From contig CALEMW010000219.1 of assembly GCA_937910695.1 (NCBI GenBank), forward strand, positions 62,001 to 126,000: 64,000 nt of DNA. The letters run 5' to 3'. The notes beneath the pieces were generated by a model, which was given only the letters and a program-made list of their open reading frames with translations, did not search any database and was not told where the DNA came from. This DNA comes from an uncultured bacterium. GTDB taxonomy: Bacteria > Krumholzibacteriota > Krumholzibacteriia > LZORAL124-64-63. This document shows, piece by piece, positions 47,348-57,062 of this stretch; the stretch's first letter is position 1; each line of letters begins with the position of its first letter. Position numbers and translations under genes: made by a program.

Positions 47348-48139
47348 TCAGTCCAGGATGACGAACATCACCAAGCCCAGGGGCACGCAGTAGAAGGCGA
47401 AACGCCAGAAGTGGCGCTGCACGACGAGCAGCGCCGTGAGCCGTATCGCCGCCAAACCAACCAGAAACGCCACCAACACTCCGAGGACCAGCCCGAACGG
47501 CGTGGCTGCGGTCGTAGGCAGACCCTTCATGGTTTCCAGCAAAAGAGCACCGGCGATGGCCGGCACCGCCATCAGGAAACTGAAGCGGGCCGCCTCCTCG
47601 CGGCCGAGCCCCAACCACAACGACGCCGCGATGGTTGAACCGCTCCGGCTGATACCGGGCGTGATGGCCATGGCCTGGGCGAAGCCGATGAGAAACGCCT
47701 TGTACAGCGGGGGCGCAACGGGATGCCACTCGCCACGAATACGACGCCGACCATCGGAGTCCTTGGCCAGTCGCGTGGACAGCAGGATCAGACCGGTGAC
47801 GACCAAACAGACGGCAGCGACCCGCGGATCATGAAATAGGCGGGTGACGGTGTCCTTGAAGATCAGGCCGACAATCACCGCGGGCACTGTCGCGGTCGCC
47901 AAAGCGACCATGTACTGGACCGCCGGGGCGTCGAAGGAAAGCAGGCGCCGGATGTCCTTCCAGTACGCAACCACCACTGCGGCCAAGGTCCCACCATGCA
48001 GCACGACATCGAGGAAAACATCGCCGGTGAAGGTTGAAAACCAGTTCTGCAACAAGACAAGATGACCTGAACTGCTGACAGGCAGGAATTCGGTCAGGCC
48101 CTGAACGACGGCCAGAATCACCAGTTGAATCATATCCAC
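47348..48139 (-). CDS. uppP: Undecaprenyl-diphosphatase
   Basis: 263 aa from GTG 48139 (AAGGA 10 nt upstream) or ATG 48133; the longest frame overlaps the TPR stop. GLTEFLPVSSSGHLVLL and ITPGISRSGSTI are the two conserved catalytic regions of the BacA/UppP family; eight membrane helices. It recycles the lipid carrier for peptidoglycan and O-antigen by removing one phosphate. Stands between the receiver (convergent) and a TPR gene (same direction). Confidence 0.94.
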   Translation of the reverse strand: MDMIQLVILAVVQGLTEFLPVSSSGHLVLLQNWFSTFTGDVFLDVVLHGGTLAAVVVAYWKDIRRLLSFDAPAVQYMVALATATVPAVIVGLIFKDTVTRLFHDPRVAAVCLVVTGLILLSTRLAKDSDGRRRIRGEWHPVAPPLYKAFLIGFAQAMAITPGISRSGSTIAASLWLGLGREEAARFSFLMAVPAIAGALLLETMKGLPTTAATPFGLVLGVLVAFLVGLAAIRLTALLVVQRHFWRFAFYCVPLGLVMFVILD

Positions 48140-48158
48140 GACGAACGTGTCCTTCCGC

Positions 48159-49019
48159 TCAGTTCCCTTCACCCCGCGCCAGGCGATAATGTCGGCGGGC
48201 CTCCTGGTGCATCATCAAAGCGTCGAGTGTGAGCGCCAATTGATAGTGCAGGCGACCGTCGTCGGGAAGATGATCCAAGGCACGGTACAGCGATGCGAGA
48301 GCGTCCTCGTATCGTTCCATTTTGTGGAGACAGACCCCGGCATGGAGGTGGCTCCTGACAAGCCTGTCGTCGAGCCGGAACGCCTTTTGAAAACGTGCAT
48401 AGGCTTCGTTGTTGACACCCTTCTTGAGCAGGGCGAGTCCGGCGAAGTAATGCGACCGAGCCGAATCCGGTGAGGCGGCCGATGCAGCTTCGAAGGACTC
48501 GAGGGCGGGTTCGAGATCGCCCGCGTGATAGTAGACCAACCCCAGGTTGATATGACCGTCGGCGTCAGGCCGCTGGTCGAGGGCGGCTTCGAAGCTGCGG
48601 ATCGCCTCACGGGTCCGTCCCTCCTCGGCATGGATGGCTCCCATGTTGTGGTGGGCGTCCGCTGTATCTCCGCCGACGTTGACGGCGCGGGTGTATGTGG
48701 CGACCGCTTCGTCGCGGCGTCCGAGATCGTCGAGAGCCGCACCCAGATTGGTCAGGTACCGAGTCTGCTGGCCGTCGCAGGCGACAGCCTCGGCAAAGGC
48801 GACGGCCGCATCCGGCACCCGCCCGCTCTTGCGCAGAACACATCCCAGCCGATAGTACCAATCGGCACGAGTGTCGTCGAGGATCAGAGCGTCACGGTAG
48901 GCCCGTTCGGCTTCCTCGAGCTCACCCGCCGATTCCAGGGCTCGTCCGCGGCTGAAACAGCATTCGGCGTCGCGATCGGCAATGGGACCGCCGTCGTTGA
49001 TTCCATCAAGGTTTCGCAT
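48159..49019 (-). CDS. TPR-repeat protein
   Basis: 286 aa from ATG 49019; no clear ribosome site, and the longest frame adds 27 codons. No signal peptide, so cytoplasmic. At least six TPRs cover nearly all of it: SRGRALESAGELEEAERAY, YYRLGCVLRKSGRVPDAAV, NLGAALDDLGRRDEAVATY, HHNMGAIHAEEGRTREAIRSF, INLGLVYYHAGDLEPALESF and so on. A generic scaffold; partner unknown. UppP starts just after it, but with no evident link. Confidence 0.8.
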   Translation of the reverse strand: MRNLDGINDGGPIADRDAECCFSRGRALESAGELEEAERAYRDALILDDTRADWYYRLGCVLRKSGRVPDAAVAFAEAVACDGQQTRYLTNLGAALDDLGRRDEAVATYTRAVNVGGDTADAHHNMGAIHAEEGRTREAIRSFEAALDQRPDADGHINLGLVYYHAGDLEPALESFEAASAASPDSARSHYFAGLALLKKGVNNEAYARFQKAFRLDDRLVRSHLHAGVCLHKMERYEDALASLYRALDHLPDDGRLHYQLALTLDALMMHQEARRHYRLARGEGN

Positions 49020-49177
49020 GGAGCGCACACTACGAAAACCCCGTCCAGGGGTCAACGAATTGTTCGCTTCGGCGCCTGCGGAAGTGACGGCAACCCCCAA
49101 TCATCACTCAAGTTCGCCGATCAGCGGTCGATATCTTCAGCACGACTCAATCTGGGACCCACGACCGGAGATATCCG

Positions 49178-49618
49178 ATGACCGCCACGAACACCGACCG
49201 TATCCTCAAAGAGATGTTCACCCGGCTGTTGAACATCGAGCTCGAATCCGGCATCGTCGACAAGCTGATTCCCGTCGTCGACGGCGTCATGGAACGCCTT
49301 GCGAACACTTTAGACACCGACACCGTCCAGGGTCAGAACATGATGCGGGCCCTGCTCTGCTCCATGGTGGCCCATGGCTGGGGCCTGGGCATGCACCCGC
49401 ACAACAACCCCGGCCAGAACAAGGACGGCGAAGGGATCGAAGTCAGAGTCTGCAAGGACATCCTGATGCCCATGGACGACCTGCGTTCACTCCGTTACAT
49501 CAAAAAGGACCCGGACGGCCGCGTGAAGAAAGCGCTGTTCGAACCGGACCAGAACATGCGGATCCGCAACCACATCGATGCGATCCTCAACGACGTCAGC
49601 GAGCACTGGGAAGACTGA
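49178..49618 (+). CDS. Unknown conserved-looking cytoplasmic protein
   Basis: 146 aa, ATG preceded by GGAG 7 nt upstream. No signal peptide or membrane segment. Mixed alpha/beta character with a helical N-terminus (RILKEMFTRLLNIELESGIVDKLIPVVDGVMERL), a HGWGLGMHPHNNPG loop rich in Gly and His, and a charged C-terminus. No family recognised; the HGWGLGMHPHN loop could bind metal. It has its own terminator and stands alone. Confidence 0.65.
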   Translation: MTATNTDRILKEMFTRLLNIELESGIVDKLIPVVDGVMERLANTLDTDTVQGQNMMRALLCSMVAHGWGLGMHPHNNPGQNKDGEGIEVRVCKDILMPMDDLRSLRYIKKDPDGRVKKALFEPDQNMRIRNHIDAILNDVSEHWED

Positions 49619-49641
49619 CCACGCACCGATGAATAGAATGA

Positions 49642-49667
49642 GGGGGCCTCCTGGGAGGCCCCCTTTT
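49642..49667 (+). terminator. Classic intrinsic terminator
   Basis: GGGGGCCTC (49642-49650) pairs with GAGGCCCCC (49655-49663) around a CTGG loop, followed by TTTT. It ends the unknown gene at 49618. Confidence 0.85.
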
Positions 49668-49685
49668 CCATATCGGCGCAGCAGG

Positions 49686-50078
49686 TTAGAGCAGCGGGCG
49701 TCCGGCGGCGAGGATGGTGTTGACTGCATCACGAAAGAGATGATCGTAGGTTCCGTCCCCGGTTCTGTCCCGGAAGACATCCCAAGCCACGGCCAGGTCC
49801 TCGGCGAAGACATCGAGCAACGTCCCGTCGGACAAAGCGGCATCGCGCCGTGCACGGTGGTAGATCACCATGTCGGAAATGAGGGTGCGGGCTACACGGC
49901 GCGCCCACACTTCATCGGTGCCGACCCTGTCTCTACTGGACGATCTGCGTGCTGCATCGGTCAAGTCGATCCTGAATTCGTGCTCACACGCCGCACAGCG
50001 CAACCTCATCACACGTCGGGGTGTGAGGGCGCTTTCGAGGTGGTAGCGGGTGCGGCAACGGGGACAGTGGATGTCCAT
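49686..50078 (-). CDS. Zinc-ribbon (MJ0042-type) protein
   Basis: 130 aa from ATG 50078 (GGAGG 4-5 nt upstream); 15 codons longer in the open frame. MDIHCPRCRTRYHL and RLRCAACEHEFRI supply two C-x2-C pairs, an MJ0042/zinc-ribbon. The rest is helical, with no membrane segment. Such domains often sit at the N-terminus of regulators or gliding-motility proteins; here nothing recognisable follows. Lies 60 bp after recG in the same direction. Confidence 0.75.
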   Translation of the reverse strand: MDIHCPRCRTRYHLESALTPRRVMRLRCAACEHEFRIDLTDAARRSSSRDRVGTDEVWARRVARTLISDMVIYHRARRDAALSDGTLLDVFAEDLAVAWDVFRDRTGDGTYDHLFRDAVNTILAAGRPLL

Positions 50079-50138
50079 GGTTCCTCCGGATGAGTGTCTC
50101 CGGAAGTTATCGGCGGGTTCCACAAGTTCTAAAGCGGA

Positions 50139-52217
50139 TCAACCGACTGTGCCCAGTAAGAGCCGACCGTACTCTCGTTGCAGCATGATCCCGAGGGCGC
50201 GATGATCAGGCCTGCGGAACATGGGATCAGCATCGAGGATCGCGCGGGCATCGGTCCGGGCCAGCTCCACGAGTTCGACGTCGCGGAGCGGATTGGCCAA
50301 GCGGAAGGCCGGAGCCCCATGTTGACGCACACCCATCACGTCGCCGGGGCCACGCCGGCGCAGGTCCTCTTCAGCGAGACGAAAACCATCGCCGGTGGCA
50401 CAAAACATCAGCAGGCGTTCCCGGGTCTCGGCCGCGAGCCAACGATCGCTGACCAGGAAACAGGACGAGGCGTGTTCGCCGCGCCCTACGCGACCCCGCA
50501 GCTGATGAAGCTGGGCGAGTCCGAAGCGATCCGGATGGTGGATCACCATCAGGGTCGCATTGGGAACATCCACCCCCACTTCGACGACGGTCGTGGCCAC
50601 CAGGACCTGCAGCTCACCCCGCGTAAAACTGTCCATGACGGCATGCTTGTCCTTGGCCTTCATGCGACCGTGAAGCAATCCCACTTCGAGACCCTGCAAC
50701 GGTCCCGTACGCAACAGATCGTATTCCGCTTCGGCTGCTTTGAGGTCCTGTCCTTCACTCTCCTCGATCACCGGGTAGACCACATAGACCTGTCGTCCGG
50801 CAGTTGCGGCGGCGCGCACGGCGGCGTGGATGCGGTCGTCGTCCTTGACGCCCAACAACTCTGTCGTGATGGGTTGACGGCCGGCCGGCAGTTCGTCGAT
50901 GAACGAAAGATCGAGGTCTCCGCAGAGGGTCAAAGCCAATGAGCGCGGGATGGGCGTGGCGCTCATTACAAGCACATGCGGCGCAGGGCCCTCGCCGCCT
51001 TGGCCGGCGCGGCTGCGTTGGCGAACGCCGAAACGGTGCTGCTCATCGACGATGGCCAGACCAAGGCGCGGCAGATGGACCTCATCCTGGATCAGGGCGT
51101 GGGTCCCCACCAGCAGGTCGATCTCGCCGTCGGCGGCTCCCCGCAAGAGAGCCCTGCGCTCCGCCGCGGGCGTCGAGCCCGTGAGGGTGGCCACAGAGAC
51201 GTCCAGACCGGCGCACAACGAAGCCACAGCACGGCCGTGCTGACGGGCCAGCACTTCGGTGGGCGCCATCAGAACCGCCTGCAGACCCTGCTCGATCACG
51301 AATAGTGCGGCGATCAACGCCACGAGGGTTTTACCCGAGCCAACATCGCCCTGGACCAGGCGGTGCATCGAACGGCCTCCCCGCATGTCCCGCAGGATTT
51401 CCGCCAAGACCCGCCGCTGGGCGCCGGTCAGTTCAAAGGGCAGATTCGCCACGAGACGCGTCGTCAAGTCGCCGGGAGCTTCGAGGCGGATTCCCGCCAC
51501 ATCACCGTGACCCCGTCGACGCAGACCCATGGCCAGCTGCAGAAGGAAGATTTCATCGTGGGCCAGCCTCCGTCTTGCACGGTCGCGGGCAGCGGCGTCG
51601 TCTGGGAAATGGATGGAGCGCAGAGCTTCGCCCAAACTGCAAAGATCGCGTTCGCGCCTAAGAGCGGCGGGAAGCGGGTCGATCAGTGAAGGCTCAAGCA
51701 GGTCGAGGGATTCATGGATCCGTTGGCGCAGCCAATGTTGACCGATCCCGGACGTCAGCGGATATACGGGCACGAGCCTGCCTGTGTGCAGGCCGGGGCC
51801 TTCGTTGTCGAGGATCTCGTAGTCGGGGTGGACGATCTGCTTGCGACCTTGATGCACCTGAATCGTGCCGCTGATCAGAACTTTGGTGCCGTTGCGGAAC
51901 TGTTTCAGGAGATAGGACTGGCCGAACCAGATGCAGAAGAGGACACCGCTGACGTCGCCCACCGAGATCGTCTGCATGGCGCGGCCGCGCTGTGTCGGCC
52001 TGCCGCCGCTGGTCAGCACTTCGCCGGCGATGGTGACGTCGTCGCCCGGCTTGGCGGCTCCGATCGACGTGACGGAGCTGCGGTCGAGCCAGCGGCGCGG
52101 GTAGTGCCGCAGGAGGTCCCCGGCGGTCCGGATGCCGAGACGATTGAGCGCACGGCTCCGCACCGGGCCGACGCCCTTGAGGAACTGAACGTCGCTGCTC
52201 CATTCGACGGCCGGCAT
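50139..52217 (-). CDS. recG: ATP-dependent DNA helicase RecG
   Basis: 692 aa from ATG 52217 (GGAGG 7 nt upstream; GTG one codon earlier). Wedge/OB domain in the first third (FLKGVGPVRSRALNRLGI), then QGDVGSGKTLVALIAALF (Walker A), IVDEQHRFGVRQR (DEQH box), VMSATPIPRSLALTL, and the C-terminal LRGRVGRGEHASSCFLV. RecG remodels stalled forks and Holliday junctions. Follows the TPR-parvulin gene. Confidence 0.97.
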   Translation of the reverse strand: MPAVEWSSDVQFLKGVGPVRSRALNRLGIRTAGDLLRHYPRRWLDRSSVTSIGAAKPGDDVTIAGEVLTSGGRPTQRGRAMQTISVGDVSGVLFCIWFGQSYLLKQFRNGTKVLISGTIQVHQGRKQIVHPDYEILDNEGPGLHTGRLVPVYPLTSGIGQHWLRQRIHESLDLLEPSLIDPLPAALRRERDLCSLGEALRSIHFPDDAAARDRARRRLAHDEIFLLQLAMGLRRRGHGDVAGIRLEAPGDLTTRLVANLPFELTGAQRRVLAEILRDMRGGRSMHRLVQGDVGSGKTLVALIAALFVIEQGLQAVLMAPTEVLARQHGRAVASLCAGLDVSVATLTGSTPAAERRALLRGAADGEIDLLVGTHALIQDEVHLPRLGLAIVDEQHRFGVRQRSRAGQGGEGPAPHVLVMSATPIPRSLALTLCGDLDLSFIDELPAGRQPITTELLGVKDDDRIHAAVRAAATAGRQVYVVYPVIEESEGQDLKAAEAEYDLLRTGPLQGLEVGLLHGRMKAKDKHAVMDSFTRGELQVLVATTVVEVGVDVPNATLMVIHHPDRFGLAQLHQLRGRVGRGEHASSCFLVSDRWLAAETRERLLMFCATGDGFRLAEEDLRRRGPGDVMGVRQHGAPAFRLANPLRDVELVELARTDARAILDADPMFRRPDHRALGIMLQREYGRLLLGTVG

Positions 52218-52295
52218 CACGATCCCTCCATCACGGGTTCGCGACGCATCGTAGACGGTCGGAACGGAGTTGACAACCTCGTCAACGGCAGGGAC

Positions 52296-53765
52296 TCAAC
52301 GCACGCGCTTGAAGAAATGATAGAGACCCTCGGACGGGATCGCGCGGCTGACTTCCTGGATTGCGAGGTCCTTGATCGGCCGCCGCAAATCAGCAGCCAT
52401 GTCGTCGGGATCGACCCAGCCGATGTCGCCACCCTGTCCGGCTGTGGAGCCGACGCTGTACCGAGTGGCGATAACCGAGAAATCAAGCCCATCGAGCAGA
52501 TCCTCTTCGATCAAACGGACGGCGGTCGAGTCAGGAGTCACGATGTGAAACAGCAGCACCTGCCCGGCGTGCATCTCCCCCGTCGTGATTCGTTCCTCGA
52601 CGCTGAGGCGCCACGCGGTCAAGCCCGCGGCGTCTCCCACGCCGCGGGCCAGGAGATCATCCAGGGCCAGGATCAGAGCAGCATCATCTCCGAGCTTTTC
52701 GAGCAGGCCGGCACGGAACAGGGACGGCGTCTCCTGATCCGGTGCCAGCATCAGCGCCTGTTCGATCTGACGCAGGGCCTCGGACGTGAGCCCACGCTTG
52801 TCCAGATGGACCGCAAAGTTGAAGAAGCCCGTGGGATCATCGGACCTTTGGGCCGTGTAGCGACGGAACTCGAGTTCGGCGTCCTCGACTCGTCCGACCA
52901 ACTCATAAGCATTGGCGAGATGAAAATGGACCGAAGCGGCGGACGGATCCATGACCAGCACCTGTTCGAATACAGGAATCGCTTCTTCGAAACGCCTCGC
53001 GGCGAACAGGGCTTCCCCCAGGACGCCCCAGGAGGAAGGGCTGGGTTCCAAATCGACCGCATCACTGGCGCTTCGCATCGCATAGGCCGTATCGCCGGCC
53101 AGGATGGCCAGCTCTCCTGCCATCCTCAGATCCCCAGCATCCGGGGCTGAAACCCGCAGCGCAGCATCCCAATGAGCCAGGGCCTGCCGCCAGAGACCGT
53201 TCTTGCGAGCCAAGTTGGAGAGGGTCTTCAGAGACCAGGGGTCGGGACCGTCGACCATGATCAGATGATTGAGCAGGCCGTAGGCCGGCCTTTCCTCGCC
53301 GAGCGACAGCAACAGATTAGCCAAGGCGCGAAGAGTCGGAGCGTGATTCTGGTTCAGCTGCAGACCCTGTTCCCAGCAACTCCGCGCACCTTCGAGAGAA
53401 CCGGTCACCGTCAGGGCGCGGCCACGCCAGTAGTGGGCATCGGCCGAGTCGGGGAATCCGTCAGCGGCCCGGCTGCTCCAATCGAGGGCCTCGGCGTGTC
53501 GATCCTGGTCGAGGGCCATGGCCGTCAGGGCGATCAACGGCTCCAAGGCCTCGCCCTCATCCTCGAGGCAGGCCACAAGAACTTCGCGTGCCTCTTCGTA
53601 GCGGCGCTCGGCTGCCAAGCGCATCCCTTCACGGCAAGGTCCGCCCCCGCTGGATGCATCCGACTCGGTTTGAGCCTCGACGACGCCGCTGAAGAGCAGT
53701 GCCAAGACGGCACCCAACAGCACGGAGCCGCGGCGTCCGGTCCTGCGGAATCGCTTGGAGTTCAT
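52296..53765 (-). CDS. Exported TPR protein fused to a C-terminal parvulin domain
   Basis: 489 aa with an N-terminal signal/anchor (VLLGAVLALLFSGVVEAQ). Residues 40-390 are TPR repeats (ALTAMALDQDRHAEALDWSSR, LRALANLLLSLGEERPAYGLL, PSSWGVLGEALFAARRFEEAIPVFEQVLVMDPSA). The last 90 residues are a parvulin-type peptidyl-prolyl isomerase: QVLLFHIVTPDS, YSVGSTAGQGGDIGWVDPDDM. A TPR plus parvulin combination suits a periplasmic chaperone that gathers clients and isomerises prolines. Followed by recG; no obvious link. Confidence 0.78.
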   Translation of the reverse strand: MNSKRFRRTGRRGSVLLGAVLALLFSGVVEAQTESDASSGGGPCREGMRLAAERRYEEAREVLVACLEDEGEALEPLIALTAMALDQDRHAEALDWSSRAADGFPDSADAHYWRGRALTVTGSLEGARSCWEQGLQLNQNHAPTLRALANLLLSLGEERPAYGLLNHLIMVDGPDPWSLKTLSNLARKNGLWRQALAHWDAALRVSAPDAGDLRMAGELAILAGDTAYAMRSASDAVDLEPSPSSWGVLGEALFAARRFEEAIPVFEQVLVMDPSAASVHFHLANAYELVGRVEDAELEFRRYTAQRSDDPTGFFNFAVHLDKRGLTSEALRQIEQALMLAPDQETPSLFRAGLLEKLGDDAALILALDDLLARGVGDAAGLTAWRLSVEERITTGEMHAGQVLLFHIVTPDSTAVRLIEEDLLDGLDFSVIATRYSVGSTAGQGGDIGWVDPDDMAADLRRPIKDLAIQEVSRAIPSEGLYHFFKRVR

Positions 53766-53793
53766 GGTGGGCTCCGATGGAGGAGGCGACTGT

Positions 53794-55449
53794 TCAGCCG
53801 ATCCAACGACGGATCGGGTCCAACCAGAAGGTCGGATTCAGCCAGATCCAACGCAAGTCCTCAGGATGGAGTTCCTGATGGTGACGGACCAGGGCCAAAG
53901 CTCGTCCGGTCCGTTCCTGACGGTGCAGCAGGCAGACACGGTCTTGAAGAATAGAGTCCGGCACGACGTCGGGGGTCACGGCATCGCCCGATTCATCCAC
54001 GGCAAGATAGGCTTTGTGGATAAGACTGGCGAGGCGCTCGGTAGCCTCGCCTTCAGCCGCCAGTTTGCGCAATTCCAGAAGAGAATCGATCCACTGATCT
54101 TCGAGAGCCAGGGAGCGCGCTGCGAGAAAACGCCAGCAGGGCTCGTGAGCCACATCTTCAGGCCCAGCGCCGGCGGGTAGGGAGCGCCCTTGGCCGAGGG
54201 TCCATTGGGCACTCAGATACTCCCGGCGTCGGTGCGGATCGGTTGCCGACTCATTGCCCTCAGGCCATTTCTCGAGGGTTCGCTGCAGACCGTCGAAATC
54301 CATGGCGACCAGCTCATGACACCCGAGATAGTAGTGATATTGCTCGTCGAGAGGCCAACGATCGGCCAGTGTCTGCAGACGCACCCGGGCCTTGTTTCCC
54401 CGGCCGTCGAGATCGTCGGCCGCCGCCCGCAGGAGTTCAGCGGTGGGGAACGTCATCGTCAGATCGCTCCACCGTTCGAGCTGGACATGAGCCTCTGCGA
54501 AGCGGCCCGTCAACAACGACATCGCCGCACCCAGGTAGGAGCAGAACAGCTCTTCACCCGGATGTGCATTGATGGGATCGGTCAGCGATTCCTGAACCTG
54601 GATCACTTCACGTGCTTCGGAAAAACGGTGCTGGTCGGCCAGAATGAGAGCCTTGAGATGAGCGGCCGTGCGGTAGCGGGGATTCAGGGTCAACGCAACG
54701 CCTACTTCGTTCAGCGCCTCGTTGTTGCGGCCTGTCTGGAACAGGGCCGCCGCCAATTTGACCCGGAAGTCCGGGTAGGTGGGATTGTCCGTGGCCAGCT
54801 GCCGCATTTTCTCGATGCCCTCTTCCCAGCCTCCCTCGCGACAGATCGCAACCGCTTTGAGGATCTCATCGCGGCCTGAATCATTGGTGCGCGATTCCTG
54901 CAGCAACGACATCAGATCGTCGGGAATGGTCTCGAGCGTGAAGGGCGAACGAGCCTCGAGATAACGGATCAGGGAATGTTCGACCCGTGCACCCGAAGCA
55001 ACCAGGGTTTCGAGGCTTTGGACGGCTCCGTCGTCATCGCCCAGACCACGCAGGGCGCTCGCTTCGAGCAACCGTGCTTCGACGTAGTCTCTGTTCTGAT
55101 GCAAGGCATTCCTGGCGGCGTCGAGTACGTCGGCCCAGCGATCGTCCCGGGCCAGGGCGAGTCCGTGCCAAAATTGTAGGTCGGGAAAGGAAGGCCAGCG
55201 ATTTGTCGCTTCGGCGAAGAAGGGAATGGCGACCGCAGGTTGTTCATCGTCAAGCAGACGGCGTCCTTCGCGGGTCAGGGATTGACGAAGGTAGAAGTCC
55301 GCCATGCTGCCGTTCTGGTGACCGCTGGCATCAATCACACGCCTGAGGACATCGATGGCCTCAGGGAAGCGCCCTTCCTCATAGAGAGCAATTCCCTCTG
55401 AGTACTCGCTGCCGCTTTTGCGGCCGAACATCCGTCCCAGGAACGACAT
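53794..55449 (-). CDS. Large cytoplasmic TPR-like protein next to ftsZ
   Basis: 551 aa, start overlapping nearly the ftsZ stop (1 bp gap). Begins SFLGRMFGRKSGSEY (basic, amphipathic), then TPR-like repeats (ALYEEGRFPEAIDVLRRVIDAS, ALARDDRWADVLDAARNALH, HLKALILADQHRFSEAREVIQ, YYLGCHELVAMDFDGLQ) across most of the length. No signal peptide. Co-transcription with ftsZ is likely; a role in division is only suggested by position. No clear ribosome site is seen. Confidence 0.75.
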   Translation of the reverse strand: MSFLGRMFGRKSGSEYSEGIALYEEGRFPEAIDVLRRVIDASGHQNGSMADFYLRQSLTREGRRLLDDEQPAVAIPFFAEATNRWPSFPDLQFWHGLALARDDRWADVLDAARNALHQNRDYVEARLLEASALRGLGDDDGAVQSLETLVASGARVEHSLIRYLEARSPFTLETIPDDLMSLLQESRTNDSGRDEILKAVAICREGGWEEGIEKMRQLATDNPTYPDFRVKLAAALFQTGRNNEALNEVGVALTLNPRYRTAAHLKALILADQHRFSEAREVIQVQESLTDPINAHPGEELFCSYLGAAMSLLTGRFAEAHVQLERWSDLTMTFPTAELLRAAADDLDGRGNKARVRLQTLADRWPLDEQYHYYLGCHELVAMDFDGLQRTLEKWPEGNESATDPHRRREYLSAQWTLGQGRSLPAGAGPEDVAHEPCWRFLAARSLALEDQWIDSLLELRKLAAEGEATERLASLIHKAYLAVDESGDAVTPDVVPDSILQDRVCLLHRQERTGRALALVRHHQELHPEDLRWIWLNPTFWLDPIRRWIG

Positions 55450-55450
55450 G

Positions 55451-56938
55451 TCAGTCCATGTACTTCCGCGTGTACGCCGGTTCCGTCAGGTCCCGCCGCA
55501 GGTCGTCGCTCCGGAACGGAGAACGATCCTTGGTGCGGGACTGGAGACCCGGGAAGGTGCGGACGTCCGCCATGGGTTCGTCAGCTTGTCCACGGGCCGT
55601 CAAAAAATCAGAGGCCGGCAGGTTTTCGGTGCATTCCCGGAGGATCGGGACTCCTTCGGGCTCAGGCCGCAGGTGGTCTTCAGGATCCGTCTCGACCATG
55701 GTGAAACGCATCGATGTCGGTGTGGCCGCAGGAGCTTCGAATTCCTCGATCACCGCAGGGCCCCCCGCGGCCGCCGCCATGATCTTCAATTCTGGCGTAG
55801 GTGCCGGAGGTGCATCCTCGCTGCCGGGTCCATCCGGCTGGATGGCCTCAAGGGAGTCTTCCCAACCTTGATGTTCGGGGAGTGCCACATGATCGGACAT
55901 GATCACAGGGGCCGTCGCGAAATCCTCGGCCGGTGTGTCGTCCACCTTGGCGGTGGCCATCCGCACGGGCTTGCGGGCCGGGGTCTTGTCGAAGCCGGTA
56001 GCGATGACCGTGACCTGCAGCGTATCACCGAGCTCCTCGTCGATCCCGTAGCCGAAGATGATGTGGGCCTGGTCGCCGGCGGCCTCTTGGACGATGGACA
56101 TGACCGTGTTGGTCTCCATCAGCCCCACATCGCCGCCGGTGAGGTTCACCAGCACGCCCTGGGCACCGAAAATGTCCACGTTCTCAAGCAACGGCGAGCT
56201 GATGGCGGCCCTGGCAGCCGATTCCGCCCGGTCGTCGCCGGTGGCCTTGCCGGTGCCCATGAGCGCCACACCCATACCCGCCATCACCGAACGGACGTCG
56301 GCGAAGTCGAGGTTGACCATGTGGGGCTTCATGATGATGTCGTGGATACCGCGCGTGGCCTCGTACAGAACGTTGTCGGCGAAGCAGAAGGCCTCGCTCA
56401 TGGATGTGTTCTTGGGCACGACTTCGAGCAACCGCTCGTTGGGAATCACGATCAGGGTATCGACGGCTTCGCGGAGTTCGGCCAGGCCTGCCTCGGCCTG
56501 GGCCTGGCGAACCTTGCCTTCGAACCGGAACGGCTTGGTGACGATTCCGACAGTCAAGGCACCCATCTCCCGGGCCAACCTTGCCACCACGGGTGCCGCA
56601 CCGGTGCCCGTGCCGCCTCCCATGCCTGCAGTCACGAACACCATATCGCTGTCTTGGATGATATCGCGGATCACCTGTTCGTCTTCGAGGATCGAGGCGC
56701 GCCCGACGCAAGGATCGCCCCCGGATCCCAGTCCACGTGTCACTTCGTGACCGATCTGCACGACCTGACCGGCCCGCGAAAGTCGCAGAGCCTGAAGATC
56801 AGTGTTGACGGCAAGGAAGTCGACACCGGAGAGACCGGCTTCAATCATGCGGTTGACGGCGTTTCCGCCTGCGCCGCCGACTCCGGCAACGCGAATTCTG
56901 GCCAGGCGATCAGCGGGCTCGACAAGTTCGAACACCAT
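55451..56938 (-). CDS. ftsZ: Cell division GTPase FtsZ
   Basis: 495 aa from ATG 56938 (GAGGGG upstream). RVAGVGGAGGNAVNRM, FVTAGMGGGTGTGAAP (tubulin signature) and NLDFADVRSVM (T7 synergy loop) are intact. After the GTPase core (to about 320) a long Pro/Ala/Glu-rich linker of about 155 residues ends in DLTEPAYTRKYMD, resembling the conserved FtsZ tail that binds FtsA. FtsZ forms the septal ring. A 124-bp gap with a weak promoter-like TTGGCG-N17-TAATCA lies before it. Confidence 0.97.
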   Translation of the reverse strand: MVFELVEPADRLARIRVAGVGGAGGNAVNRMIEAGLSGVDFLAVNTDLQALRLSRAGQVVQIGHEVTRGLGSGGDPCVGRASILEDEQVIRDIIQDSDMVFVTAGMGGGTGTGAAPVVARLAREMGALTVGIVTKPFRFEGKVRQAQAEAGLAELREAVDTLIVIPNERLLEVVPKNTSMSEAFCFADNVLYEATRGIHDIIMKPHMVNLDFADVRSVMAGMGVALMGTGKATGDDRAESAARAAISSPLLENVDIFGAQGVLVNLTGGDVGLMETNTVMSIVQEAAGDQAHIIFGYGIDEELGDTLQVTVIATGFDKTPARKPVRMATAKVDDTPAEDFATAPVIMSDHVALPEHQGWEDSLEAIQPDGPGSEDAPPAPTPELKIMAAAAGGPAVIEEFEAPAATPTSMRFTMVETDPEDHLRPEPEGVPILRECTENLPASDFLTARGQADEPMADVRTFPGLQSRTKDRSPFRSDDLRRDLTEPAYTRKYMD

Positions 56939-57062
56939 GGACAGCCCCTCTCGTCCTTGATCGGGTAATGCTTCCAAATGACGGCGGGAATCCTTCCCTG
57001 TGTTTGTGATTAACACATCCGGACCCGGTCGCCAAGTGGTTTTTGCACTGAGATGAGGCAGT

